Assembly: GCA_964058845.1 (NCBI GenBank)
Contig: CAXKVR010000114.1
Coordinates: forward strand, 182,564-246,563
DNA from: Carex sylvatica
Taxonomy: Eukaryota > Streptophyta > Magnoliopsida > Poales > Cyperaceae
Length of the DNA: 64,000 nucleotides
Direction of reading: 5' to 3'
The translations under genes and the position numbers were made by a program. Shown here piece after piece: positions 10,575 through 23,504 of this stretch; the stretch's first letter is position 1; each line of letters opens with the position of its first letter. The notes under the pieces are model-generated. The model was given only the letters and a program-made list of their open reading frames with translations. It was not told the DNA's origin and searched no databases.

Positions 10575-13500
10575 ATGGATTTGTGGTGCTCTTATCTTCT
10601 GGTATTGGTGCTCCTAGTCTTCGTTTGTGTTCAAGGCCAGAACCCAAATTCTAACGGTAACATTTTTTGTTAAATTTTTGCTTTCATCTCATTTTAATAA
10701 ATTCCACGTACCTGATTGGTTTTATACATCATCATGGAATAAACATATTAAAGCCAGTTTATGCATGTAAAGTCAGTTTATACTCGATCAGTTTCATATT
10801 AATTTTTTTAAACCAAACTAAAGATAAACCGGAACTTAAAAGATTAACGTACACAAATTAAAAGATTATCCTTTTTAAATCGGGGTGGAGACTAGACTCC
10901 GCTTTATACTCCAACTCTAAATTCTTCGCGTCCTTCGTTACGTGTTTCCATGGAGAAGACAATGACTAAAAGCATAAAGACACAAATCAAAGGGAGAAGA
11001 AAATCCTTCGTTTTATGTCTTTCACAATTAGTCTTGGCCCCAACTTTGAATCCTTGTTACTCACGCAAAACAAGAGTGTTGATCGTTTTATAAAATTTGA
11101 TAAGAAAAATAGAGAAAATAAGGGTTTAAAGAACGATACAAACATTGGATATCGCATGGTGAGAGTACCAGAGAAATTGGTGATGATATTGAGGAAAGAA
11201 ACAATGGTACTAGCAATTTTAATATTGATTTTTGAAATTGCATCTGGGGTTTTTGGTGAGAAAAATGAGAAAAATGATGATGAAGTTGGTAATAAAGAAA
11301 TTAGTAATGAAATTGGTAGAGAAAAAGGTGAAGAAAAAACATTACTGCAAATTATTATTTTTCTGCACTTTTGTTTTTTTTCCCCACCTTTTTCTCTGAA
11401 AAAAAACAAACAAAACTTCATAAAGAATTCATAATGGTAGCAACTAGATAAGATGAACTAATTAATAATGGCACGAAACAAGATAATGCCATATAACCGT
11501 TGACTTGTAATTTCTTATTATTATATAAATGCTACATGATATTTTCCCATTCTCTACCACTGATCACGACGAGGATATTGTCACATCCACTGATTATGGA
11601 TTAATTAGCGCAAATCTCAACACAAGAAGAAAAATCGGATGGGCGTTTCACACTTTCTAATATAGCAGTGGATCTGAATATATATGACCGTGTCTTGGGT
11701 CAACTGTCTATTACAAAATTACAACTTGCTAGATATATGAAAATTACAAAAGAAGATAGAAAATAATTAACAACTAATTACGTACATGATTGAACAAAAA
11801 CAGACTGTCACTAAATTTACTAAATCGTCCCTTAAATTTAATATTTGCAAATTGATAGATATGACGGTGTCTACTAAAGCTAGCTAGGTTAATTTCTTGG
11901 CTATAGCATATATAAATACTGGACCCCAAATTTCTGATAAGAGGCAGAAATCAATCTTTTGTTTGACTTGCAATTGAGTTAGAAAATGGAACTTATTCTT
12001 CGTCTGATCGGGGTTGTCTAGTCTTATAGCTCATCATAGTTCCTCTAAGTGCACATGAGGGGGGAAATAATGAAGATGAGGGACAAAGACTATCTCAACA
12101 CCTATCGGAGGGAAGAAAAGGGAAATGAAGAGAAAATAAAGAGACAAATTAAGGTTGAGAGATGTGAATGAACCATACACGGCTTGAACTAAAAAACAGT
12201 GTTTGAAACATGAACAAAAGAATACACGGTCTTTAAATAAAAGACTGTGTATGAAGTGGTACAACCGTACACGGTTCAATATTAACAAACTGTGTACAAA
12301 TAAACGTGACTTACTGACGCAGTTCGAAACTTTCAGATCGTGTGTGTGTTGGAGTTCTTTCTGCGCAAGCACCTCCTCCCATTACACACTATTAATGTGG
12401 AATTTTTAAGCATATTTCTTGTATGGTCGTATTTTTTGTACTAGTGCATCCAAAAGTAATAATTTTCTATCAATCTAAAATAATAGTAAATTTTTTTAAA
12501 TCATAAAGTTTGTTCTCCAAGTACAAATTTTTTTATAAAATTATGTTGAGCAATTTCAATATTGTATTATTTGAACTTAAAATGAAATACAAATTCTTAC
12601 ATGGGCGGATGTGTACGTAAGGGCATCTACATCCTAGCAATTCAAATGAGTTTCTAAATAATTATTAATTACTTTTTAGAAATTAATGTCTCTAAAGTTT
12701 CTAACTCTCACAATTCTGAATTTAATTTTAGATTTCTATTAAGCCGTTTTGAAAAAGAGAAGCAATTGAGCCAATCATTTGGCCAACATAGAGTTTATAA
12801 ATATTTTTTTTATAAAAAACTTTACTGCATAGTTTCCAAATAAAAAACTCTCCTATATCCCTAAAAGTAAATTAAAATCTGTCACATCAGATTAGAAACT
12901 CTAATAATACTAGAGGTATAAATGCTCTAATACATCTATATTGTCATATATACTAGACAAAAATGTACATAAATAATTGTACGTGGCAACGTTGTTTTTT
13001 AATTTAGCCTCAGTTCTCTTCTATACATCTTCTTAATTAATAATGCTCCTAATCATTAATTAAATCATAATCAGATTGTTTACTGAGAATATCTATAAAA
13101 TAAAGCAATTAAACTGGATTTACTGTCAAAGACAGCCAACAAAAGAATAAATAATTAATTGCAAACCCTATGTTATTTTTTTTAATATTTTGTTCCATAC
13201 ATCACTTTTTATAAAAAAAATATTAAAATTGCTTGTAATCGTTTATTTTACCAAGGTCAATATAAAAAAAAAAAATCAGCTTGATCTTTAACAGCTTGGT
13301 AGAGTTTATTTTAAAAAAATATTAAAATTGCTTGTAATCGTTTATTTTACCAAGAACTCGCTGCAAGCAGTGCTACATCTGAACCGCTTTCTTATTTCCT
13401 TAAAACTTAGCACTGAACTTACTCCATTTCCATGATAAGGAACACCACCTTGTTATGGATTAAAAATTAACCTCTTTCTTATAAGATTGGTGTGCTTATT

Positions 13501-16500
13501 TATTATTCTCTATCAACAGTAATTAATAATTTGACCGATATCTATCCCTTCCAACATTCGTCCCATTTCTAGGCTAAATGGCACTAGTTATAGAATATAA
13601 CAATTAAAAGTACTTATTGTTTATTCGATCGGGCTAATATCATGCATGTCTCCTGAATTAATGAGTATTATTTTTTATTTTAAGAATCTCACTTTAATTA
13701 TGGATATTGGTAATTATAAGTGTACACTGCTTAGATATGTATTACAATATGAAGAAACTTATAATAAATTCTTAATTTTTTCATTCTTCGATAAGGAAAA
13801 ATGGCCTCTATACATCCATATTCTTTTGAATATATATAGGAATTACAATCTTTTCAATCATCATTTGGGCTAATAGTTCCCCAATTAATAATCATAGAAA
13901 AATTAATTTGGTTTGACTGAATTGAAACCCCCCTCCCAACGTATTATATCTTTTTATTTAAAACTATCGGTAAATGTTCACGCAATGAAACCGAATAGTT
14001 CTTGATATGCATTTTTTCATTTCGTGTAAATTTAATTCAGAGATTTCATGAACTTTGTATGCGTGAAACTTTTGTTTCCAAACAAACACTTTAAAAAAAA
14101 TGCCACCATTAGAAAAAAAAAAATGTTATTGTACATATCAATCAGTCGCAACATTGGTGCATAAGGGCCTTGCCAGTATATGTTAGATGATTACTCCAAA
14201 AGAAAAAAAGAAAAAAACTCAAAATTAACGAAATCATTTTGATCAACAATTACAATTTTCTTCTCTTTGCAGGTTTCATAAACATAGACTGTGGTATTAC
14301 AAGCAACACGAGTTATGTTGACAGCTTTACAGGTTTAACATACGTATCTGATGATCAATATATCGACACGGGGTTGAATGACAAAATCTCTAGTTATTAT
14401 ACACCGTACAAAGAATACAAAGACCTTGAGACCCTTAGGAAGTTCCCTAATGGTACTAAAAGCTGTTACACACTAACGCCAGTAACAAAAGGTTCAAAAT
14501 ATCTTGTGAGAGCAACATTCTGTTATGGGAACTATGACGGATTAGAAAAACCTCCCAGCTTTGATTTATATTTTGGTGTCAATTTCTGGTTTACTGTTAT
14601 CTTCTATGGACCTAATTATTTTTACGCTCCCGAGATTATTGCTATTGCCCCTGCTAATTATATACAAGTTTGTCTGGTGAACACGGGACTCGGGACTCCT
14701 TTCATCTCCGCACTGGAGTTGAGACCATTGTCTAGCACTCTTTATGAATTTGCAAATGCTACCCAATCTCTGAATATGTATGATAGGAGAGACTTCGGAT
14801 CAAATAATTCATTGGTACTAAGGTATGCAAAAAATAGAATTTATCAAGAGAAGGAAAACTTCATTTGCTCCTTCAGGGCTTACTTTTGGTTATAATATAA
14901 CTTAGACATGCATCCTGAATTTGTCCATTGTGAGAATTTATTGATCACACATATTTAATTATATTTTCTAGACCTGCTAGATTCTTCTAATTAACCTACA
15001 ATAGTTCATTTCAAAGCACCAATTGGTCGAAAACATTCAATTCACCTCATGAAACTAGTGACATTTTCTTAGATATATAAAGTTCAGTAAAATATAAAAT
15101 TCTATAAAACTCTGATATTGTGTAGAACATAATTGAATAATTAGGAATCTCTTTTGTTGGTTGTGAGCAGGTACCCTTATGATAAACATGACCGGCTATG
15201 GTATAGTTACACAGAATCTTCATTGAATTCAATATCCACAGGCTCTGATATTGACGGCTTTACATTTGAGGTTCCATCCCAGGTGCTACAGACAGCTGCT
15301 GTTCCCTCAATAGCAAACAGCTCCATTAACATACCATGGTCGACACCTAGCGAGTCGACTATCTTCTTTGTCGTGCTCCATTTTGCTGAGATCCAGATTG
15401 TGCAAAACACTAGTCTCAGGGAGTTCTACGTATATGCAAATGGAGAACAAGTGTTCAAGGACCCTGTTCCCTTAAAATACCTTACCCCCGGATTTGATTC
15501 CTACACAATTAGATTCCATACAAACTATAATGTGTCGCTTAAGAGTTCCACAAGGGCAACTCTCCCACCCATACTCAATGCATATGAGTTGTATACAATC
15601 TTACCAGTGACAATGTTGCCAACGGATGACACAGATGGTACATCTCTATAATTTTTTATATCGAATCTCAATATTGTTCATTATCCTCAGTGGATTAATT
15701 CTGGTACTTACAAACAAACTTCATCAGAAATAGTTTTAAAAAATCTGAAAGAATTTCAACTTTCATGCAGTTAGTGCCATTCAATCAATCAAGGCAAAAT
15801 ATAATATCAGAAAATATTGGAACGGTGATCCTTGTCTTCCTACAAACAACAGTTGGACTGGGGTTATTTGTACAACTAATTCATCTCATATTCCCAGGAT
15901 CACAGTTTTGTAAGTTTTACATACAATATAATGCTTTCTTAAAATCTTCTTTCTGCATTGATCCTTCTGCAGAAGCAATTAGGTTCTACTTTTTGCAGAA
16001 ATTTATCATCCAGTGGATTAACCGGGGCAATGGTATCTGCATTTGGATACCTAACTGAGCTTGAGAAATTGTAAGTTCATTTAACATTCAGGAAAATTAA
16101 AACTATTTTAGGCAAGTTATTATAACATCAGTTACATTGTTGTAACTTGTAACATAGCAATTAATCAGTTTTTGACATGAAATTCTCTTTTAAAATCCTT
16201 TCAGAGACTTATCTCACAACAATCTGTCGGGCAACATTCCTAATTCTCTGGATGAATTAGCATCACTTACATTCTTGTATGACAAGAGAACCCTTTCTTT
16301 TTAGCGACTGCATCAATTCCCACCGTCTCATCTTATGCTCTTTTTAATTACAGGGATCTCTCAGAAAACAGTGGGCTTTCAAGAACACTTCCTCCTGGTC
16401 TCCAAAAAAGACAAGATGATGGTCATTTGAAAGTGCTGTATGCCTATTTTCCCCATGTTGATATGATGAAACTAATAATCCTTTAGTCCTACAACTTGTT

Positions 16501-19500
16501 TCAGATGCCATTTCTTTAGTTTAGAAATTTGTTTACTAAGTAGAATAGTAGATACATCCGTTAGTAGTGACAGCCTGCAATCCAGTGCTTGGATGTTCCA
16601 AAACTGTGCAAAAACTATCAGACATTAAATGATAGGTTCTAATCATATTTTAATTGACTCTGTTTATCATTAGTCATGTTGTTTTGTCATTTGGTAAGGT
16701 ATCTCTTAAAGGAGCAACAGAAATAATTTCACAAAAAACTAAAAAATAACAAACGATCGGGTAGCATGTATACATATAATTTGACCAAAATTTTAAATTT
16801 CAGTTTTAACAGCCCTGACGATGGACAAGGACACAAGAAATTCCCAAAAGCAGTTATCTTTATAATTGTGGCTGTTGTTATCGTGTTGCTGATTGTTGGA
16901 TCAGTGGCACTATTCTTTTTGTGCCTAAAGAAAAAGAAAGGTAATTGTTCCATAATGATTTAATTTTTTTATAAAAAAAGGTGAAATCAAAACTTCCAAC
17001 TCTAAATAACCGATTGTTGGTCTATTCAAGGCCTTTTTGTTTACTATTTAAATAACCCATTGTTGGCCCATTCACCTAAACAGTTGACTAACTTACCAAT
17101 TTAATAAGTTTAATATTTTCCAAAATTAAAACATTAATTTCAACACCCATGAGATCCTCCAGTGGAGTTTTCAACCTGCAACCTCTCACACATAAGACAT
17201 TGCCTTGACCAATAGAACAAAGACTGGTTACATTACACACTTTTCCTTCTTGGATGGCATGAGATCAAGTGTTTTTTTTCATTGGTATATGCATATATGT
17301 AATTTTGAAAGGAATCTAAATATGAAAGGTACTTATACCCGCAGATCAATGGAATGAAAAATTGACCTGGCGATCTCTCCTCAATGGAGTTGACTGAATG
17401 AACTAGCTACACTGTTTGCCTAATTTTCCGTATTAGCTGATTGTTGCATCGAAACATTTGATAAGTGATTTAATATTTGTAGATAAATGCATCAACCCAC
17501 TTACATCTCATGTACTTGATAAATTATTTAATATTTGTAGATCCTGGAACAACTGGTACGGGACATAGCTCTCATGTACTTGATGACCCAAATAACCCTA
17601 GCGAGTCTGGGACTGGAGGAGAGGGATTAAATTTCAACAAAAAGCAATTTAGTTTTACTGAGCTGAAGCTTATCACAAATGACTTTAGAGAAAAAATTGG
17701 AATTGGGGCGTTTGGTGAAGTTTTTAAGGGAACACTTGTAGATGGAAATGAAGTTGCCGTCAAAGTTTGTTCGGATTCATCTTCGCAAGGGCCTCGACAG
17801 TTTCTGAATGAGGTAACAAGAGTATCTGTCATTCACTGTTGTAGCATTCGCCATGCATGATTAACTATATTTTATCAGTAGTCAGGACCATAGTTCAAAA
17901 AATTGGCCGATTCCCAACTCGGAATCGGACGGGACCAGTCCGATTTTTACCCGATTCTAGGATCTATGCGAGTTTTCAGAAAAAATCGGATGAACAGACG
18001 GAATCGGCCGAGTCAAGCCGAGTTGAGCCGATTCCGGCCGAGTCACACTAACCTGGACCGAGTCGGCTGTGCTGTCGAGCAATCAGCGCTGTCGTAGGTC
18101 GAGTAATCGGCTGCGCTGCGCTGTCCATTCGATTTCATTCGGCGCAGAAATTTCAGTTGGCGCAGGAGTCCGAGTTCCATTCGATTTTAATCGGAGAAGT
18201 AAGAGTACGCACATGGAGAAGGAAATGAGAAAGGGGTAAAAGGGAAAATTACAATCCAACCCTCTTCATTTTACTATTTTACTATTTTCAATTTTCTCTA
18301 AGATCCAGTACAGATCATTTTCTTTCTAATTTTTAGTAATTTACGGGAGAGAGATGGAACAAAGGATATGAATGGGGTATTCGGGTCCCACCTGTCTCAT
18401 TAAAATTTTCTTTTTTACAATTTCAACCTTTAAATTTTAAGGTTTTGTAAATCAGTCCCACTTAAGTAAAAAAAGATTAGAAAAATTTCAAGTATAAATT
18501 TTCTAACATGTCTATCTCGTATAAATTCTAACCTTCAATATTTATTTATAACTATTTCATTATGTACTTTATTTTCAGACAAATCGATTTTCAAATAATT
18601 TGTTTATTCCATTTAATTTTAAATTAACTAAATTTTCTTATTCATCTGCCTAAAAAACTATTTGTTTATTTAATGTTACCTATTTTAGTTATAATGTTTG
18701 TATTATATTGTTATCTAGGAGAAATTCAAAATTATAACTTTAATACAGAGAACGATGAAATGATTCACCCAGTTCGGCATAGCTTCTGGCAATAAAAAGT
18801 TTGTTCTACTTGTAATGTTATATTACATTATATAATTAGTGGATTATTTGAGTGCAATGTTTTGTCTTAACATAGTTTTTTTACAAATTATTTTTATTAA
18901 TTTTTTTCCTACATTTTGGCTAAAAAATAAGTTTTAGCCAAAAAAATCCAAGTTATCGATCTGATTCTTCCGATTCCGGCCGATTCATCCGATTCTGATC
19001 CCATGGTCAAAAATCCGATTCCGAGTTTCAGAACTATGGTCAGGACCTAGTACATATATGCTCTGCATTTCCTCTTACAGGAACTTAGATTACCTGGATA
19101 TTCATACTTTGAAGGAAGTAATACTTTGAATATATTGTATACTATGGAAAATATTTAGATCAGAGTATCATTTTAAAGGAAGAGCATCTAAGGCAGAATG
19201 GACCTCAAATTTTTATCTAGGTTGAAAAGTTGTCAAGGGTTCATCACAAGAACTTAGTATCACTACTTGGCTACTGCATGGACGGAAATTACATCGCTCT
19301 CATTTATGAGTACATGCAAGAAGGAAATCTGCAAAATTGGCTTAGAGGTGGTAAAGATGCAGAACTATATGTGTTTCCCATGTTCAAAATTATATTAGTA
19401 TCAATATTTCTGCAAGTTATTCACTGCACCAATATTTATTGATAAACGCATTGATGTAAATCAAGGATCCAAACTGTAAAATTCAATCAGATAAAAACTT

Positions 19501-20755
19501 GACAGTGTGCAGGATGAGGATTTAATGTTACTAAAAACAAGGTGCTAAACAACAAGGAGATCAAAATTTTGGCTTATAAATTTCATAATTGACATATTTG
19601 ACTTGTAGGTAATGCTCAGCCCCTTTCATGGAAACAACGGCTCAGAATTGCATATGAATCTGCTCAAGGTCTGTAAATTTTGTTACTATTGCCATCAAGG
19701 AATAAGTTGTTTGATATGTCATTAGTGACTCGATTTTTGCATTTAATACAGGATTAGAGTATCTTCACAAAATGTGCAATCCACCACTAATTCACAGAGA
19801 CATAAAAACCAGCAATATTCTTCTTACCAGAAATCTTGAGGCAAAGGTTTCCGATTTTGGTTTAGTCCGGGCTTTCTCAGGCACTCATGTCTCCACCAAA
19901 ATCGTCGGGACACCTGGTTATTTGGATCCCCAGTATGTTCTCCCTACCTCTTCAGTCTGTTCTAGTCATTTCTTAAGACGTAAATGCACTAGACCAGCAT
20001 CCTATATGAAGGGATTTGTTGCCCCTGTATTTTACCTTCAAACCAAAGCAGTAATTAGTGTAACTAAAGGACATGAAACAGTCCTATTATTTCAATAGTT
20101 GTACTCATGTTCTACAAGGTCATCAGCATGTTCCCTTAATTATTTTACATTTTGTAAGGTTAGAATGGAAACCGTCTCCATAATTTAAAAAAAAATAAAA
20201 TCAAAATGTATATAAATAAATTTTTTAGAGAATGTTAATTGAGGGTGGATAAGATCTATTATTGCTAGTTTTCATTACTTTATGTACTTGTTTGTTTGTT
20301 TGTTAATTTTTTTATATCTCTGCAGTTATGCCTCCACCTCCCAGCTCATAGAAAAAAGTGACGTTTACAGTTTTGGGGTTGTCTTGCTAGAAATTGTCAC
20401 CGGCAAGACGCCAATCCTCCAACGCCCACAAAAGACACATTTGACTGAGTTTGTGCAGCAAAGGCTCTCGAAAGGAAACATTGAAAGCATATTGGACCCA
20501 TATATGGGAGGCCAATACAGCTTAAACTCAATTTGGAAAGTTTCTGAGCTGGCACTAAAGTGCACCAACCTACCTGCTAAGAGGCCTGACATGACAGCAG
20601 TTGTGACAGAGCTCAAAGAAAGCATGGCTCTAGAAATGTCTCGCTTTGAAATAGATAGCATGGCTTCGGGGAGCATAAGCGAGTATAGTGGAAATTTTGA
20701 GATGGCACAAATAGGGGGCTCGGGGCTACCAGATCATGGTCCTCTGGCAAGATAA
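10575..20755 (+). CDS. Malectin-like LRR receptor-like kinase 1 (890 aa, 13 exons)
   Basis: Proposed exons: 10575-10656, 14273-14822, 15171-15637, 15771-15909, 15999-16070, 16205-16276, 16354-16437, 16804-16940, 17541-17812, 19221-19347, 19609-19668, 19752-19932, 20326-20755. All junctions keep frame (2673 nt). The product has a signal peptide ([20 protein letters not shown]), a malectin-like domain from GFINIDCG to about residue 365, a WNGDPC motif, short LRRs with [10 protein letters not shown], and a membrane helix at about 505-527. The Ser/Thr kinase has the G-loop GIGAFG (588-593), Lys609, HRD Asp704 and DFG Asp722. Arg before Asp makes it an RD kinase. Such receptors sense signals at the plasma membrane and phosphorylate cytosolic partners; the ligand is unknown. 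Intron 1 is long (3.6 kb) and holds the decayed unit D. Intron 9 holds a hAT element. The first-exon assignment is inferred from matching phase. Confidence 0.85.
11986..12021 (+). pseudogene. RLK first-exon copy D (decayed)
   Basis: The promoter block and tataaatac at about 11909 precede ATGGAACTTATTCTTCGTC, which aligns with the exon start of unit C but reaches TAG after 11 codons. The rest of the signal peptide is not recognisable. It lies inside intron 1 of RLK gene 1. Confidence 0.5.
12621..12927. mobile_element. Tourist/Harbinger-type MITE
   Basis: Termini GGGCATCTACATCC and GGTATAAATGCTC are inverted, and a TAA duplication flanks both ends (12618-12620, 12928-12930), as in PIF/Harbinger elements. 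No ORF. Located in intron 1 of RLK gene 1. Confidence 0.7.
13206..13354. repeat. 50-bp direct duplication
   Basis: The stretch atattaaaattgcttgtaat ...cgtttattttaccaag occurs twice, offset by 99 bp. It lies in intron 1 of RLK gene 1. Confidence 0.7.
17889..19038. mobile_element. hAT-type element in intron 9 of RLK gene 1
   Basis: Inverted ends CATAGTTC / GAACTATG with a perfect 8-bp target duplication gtcaggac (17881-17888 and 19039-19046). Both ends are rich in the motif cgattcc/ggaatcg. It has no transposase frame, so it is non-autonomous. Removing it joins gtcaggac to cta, which matches intron 9 of RLK gene 2 (gatcaggacctag). Confidence 0.88.
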
Positions 20756-20996
20756 ATATCAGCTTTAGATAGCAAGGTGCTGCATGTTCTGTGTCCCCTA
20801 CCCTGTCAGTGGTTTGGTTTGATGTAAAAATTGTTTATTTGTAAGAAAAAAAAAAACCTGGTTGTTTTCTTATAGTAATTTAAGCATTTATAGATTGTGT
20901 TCTTCAAAGTTTTTCTTCGTGAGGTTGAACGTAAGAAAAATGGATCCTATGGCATGAGATGCTATTAAGAAGACTTATACCCTGTTATACTTGTGT

Positions 20997-21002
20997 AATA
21001 AA
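20997..21002 (+). terminator. Candidate poly(A) signal of RLK gene 1
   Basis: AATAAA about 240 bp after the stop codon. Plant signals are loose, so this is only a candidate. Confidence 0.35.
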
Positions 21003-21077
21003 ACAATTTCCATGAATTCATTTTGGTTCATTTATTGACTTGCATAGATTAATTGCTAGTAACAAAAATTGATCATG

Positions 21078-22715
21078 TAATCTGTTGCTTACACTCTTAC
21101 CTACCGAGAAGTATCTGGGACTGCCACTGATACTAAGGAAGCCTCGGATGTTGGATTTTGAACCGCTGATCAAGCAGTGCAGAAAAGGATGCCAGGATGC
21201 AAATCAAACTTGCTGTCATTTGGGGGTAGGGTTATACTGGTAAAATCGGTATTGTCCGTAATCCCACTTCACTACATGCAAACGTCTAATTTCTGAAATG
21301 AGTTTTCAGGCACATAGATAAATCCAGAAGGAGATTCCTGTGGAAAGAAACGAAACATGCAAAGGGATTAATTGCCTTGTTAATTGGAACAAAATATGTG
21401 CACAAAAGAAAAATGGTGGCATGGGGGTGCTGGACCTAAGAGTTCAAAATGAGGCAATGTTCACAAAATGGTTGTGGAAAATCGAGGCAGATCAAAACTA
21501 GCTTATGGGAAGAAACTATGCACTTCCTCTTCGGGATAAGTCAGGCAATGCAAATTAACCCTGATAGCAATCAATCATTCTTCACAAGGTCACTTATTAC
21601 CATCAGGCCCTTCTACTTGTGCTCAACTACAAATAATGCAAATTAATCAGCAGAAACTGACAAGGAGATGGACAGAGCACGGCATCTTTACCAGTTCCTC
21701 AACATACAAGACAATGCAAGACAGTGAACTGGTCTGCAGGTTTCACAAAATTCTGTGGTAGATAAAGGCTCCCTTAAAGGTAAAGACTTTTATCTGGATA
21801 GAGCTACAAAATAGATACTGATGCAGGAAGTACTAATTACCAGAGCTGCAACATAACACTGGGCTATACAAACTGTGCGGAACTAGCGTAATGGTAATGA
21901 GTGATCTTATATTGCACCAATGCAGCTATTTGGGAGGATTTTGGTGGGGTTTACTACACAAACTACACATACAGGTGATAAAAACAGAGTGCTATTGGAG
22001 GAAGAGAAAACAAGAACACAATTAACTTTCTATTAACTCTTAAACAAATATTCTTCTCTTACATTCTTCACAGGACACAACTCAATTTATAAACTCTTAA
22101 ACATTAAAGTAAACTCCTAAAATTCGTACACAAAATAAATGAAAAGACAGAATTCTAAACAGCAGCCCTTAATTCTGATCCTTGATTACTAAAACTGCAA
22201 TAATTTTTTATAGGGAACTCTAAACGACTTGAAACTTGAACCACTAGAAACTACACTCCAAGACACGTCAAATAGACTCATCATTTGTCTAGAATGATCT
22301 AGAATTGTCCTTTTAAATTCACTCATTAATCAGCCTCAAAATCTGTCCACTGTGCAGTCACGAATTTAATGGCATATTAAGTTTATTCATCAACAACAGG
22401 CCCATTCTGATAACCAAAACTCAGGCACTGTGGCCCGAACGTAACAGGAGGGTCTTCTCCCAGGAAGACAAACCAGTGGCAACAGTGGTAACTGATACTA
22501 GTATTGAAATTCAGTGTTGGTACCGCAATTTGTAGAGAGACCCCTGAGTTTTGATCAACAGGTAAAGGACCTGAATCACAGGGAGTCTTGATATGTAATT
22601 TGCTTATTTTACTATCTTTTGTTTGCTTTTTCTTGCGATTTCACTGTGTATAGATTGTAAATATCTAGGTTGAAACTGTCAGTGGGCGATTGACAATTGA
22701 CCTTCAAAATAAAAT
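21078..22715 (+). mobile_element. LINE fragment, split by a solo LTR
   Basis: The insert is bounded by aattgatcatg on both sides (21067-21077 and 22716-22726). Beyond it the sequence resumes the 3' flank shared with RLK gene 2. Broken reading frames give KYLGLPLILRKPRMLDFEPL, LSFGGRVILVKSVLSVIPLH, RRFLWKETKHAKG and GGMGVLDLRVQNEAMFTKWL, the usual end of LINE reverse transcriptase, followed by ALWPERNRRVFS. A weak A-rich tail (caaaataaaata) precedes the right duplication. Several stops and shifts make it dead. Confidence 0.8.
21976..22395. mobile_element. Solo LTR nested in the LINE
   Basis: A 420-bp segment beginning TGATAAAAAC and ending CATCAACA, flanked by the 5-bp duplication acagg (21971-21975, 22396-22400). 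Deleting it and one duplication restores a continuous LINE frame from WEDFWWG to ALWPERN. No internal retrotransposon domain is present, so a former LTR retrotransposon has recombined to a single LTR. The strand is probably minus, judging from TGTTGATG at the right end. Confidence 0.75.
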
Positions 22716-22971
22716 AATTGATCATGGGTTCACAAAATGAAACCCTGAAGCTATTGTAGAACAATAGAAACAATCTTTCAATAATTATTGTCAACCTCTT
22801 AAGATCTCATATATTAAAGTACCCAAACCCCATTACATCACATATGCAAACAGTCTACAAGAAACATTTTCTTTTCTTCTGTTCTTTAAAATGTTACATA
22901 AATGATAAGACTGCCCAATACATTTTCTTTCTCAGGCACTAATATCTCCCTCTACATCAGCTCAACTTACG

Positions 22972-23130
22972 CAACAACAAAGTAGGCACTTTTTGCGAAG
23001 GTAAAAAATAATTTTTCGCGACGGAGTACCGTCATAAACATTTTTTTTCTATTACTAATGATACTTTTCGCGACGGAGTACTATCATAAATATGTTTTTT
23101 CTCTCGCAAAAAGTATCTACCTTGTTGTTG
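22972..23130. mobile_element. Short MITE, CAACAACAA termini
   Basis: Inverted ends CAACAACAAAGTAGGCACTT and CTACCTTGTTGTTG continue into tttgcga/tcgcaaa, with two copies of cgcgacggagta inside. No clear target duplication and no coding capacity. It lies 2.2 kb past the stop of RLK gene 1. Confidence 0.65.
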
Positions 23131-23504
23131 TATTATTTGTTGTTATCAAAGTAAGCAAATTCAAAAACACTCATTTATGTATCTATTATTTTTTTTGTTC
23201 AGTTCTTCAATTAAAATATCGAGAAACGGACGATTAAGAGAAAAATGCTACATTTCGTTGATGAAAACAAAAATTTATTTATATCCATACTGAAAAAGTT
23301 AATAAAAAAACAAAACACAATGGAAACGGTACAGATCATATAAAAGGGTAAATAAAATTTTGTGGATGCCAAACGAGCATGTTTTTATCACAATCGATCC
23401 CAAATTTAATATTTGTTTAAGTAAAGTGATTCCATTTTAAATTTTGAGGGATCGATGCTTCAATTTTGAATATTGTTACAACTCATAAAAAATAATGTAT
23501 ACTA

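Larger units (their letters stand above)
7600..12021 (+). repeat. Tandem array of RLK promoter + exon 1 + intron 1 units (B, C, D)
   Basis: Three consecutive units repeat the same order: a spacer with gggaaaaaggtgaaaaa / cacctttttcc arms, a promoter block (gatattgtcccatccactgattatgg, gcgcaaatctcaacacaagaag, accgtgtcttg), a signal-peptide exon, and the start of intron 1. Unit spacing is about 1.55 kb once the LINE in unit C is removed. Exon copies lie near 8405 (B), 10575 (C) and 11986 (D). Copy A (6.1-6.6 kb) and the promoter of RLK gene 2 (32.1-32.65 kb) are further members. Units B and C also align through about 900 bp of intron 1. Only C has an intact exon. Confidence 0.8.

Noticed and set aside
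14566..14766. Minus-strand frames opposite the malectin exons (also 35225-35425, 15207-15410, 35760-35984)
   Set aside because: They recur in both paralogues only because the sense exons are conserved; they are shadows.
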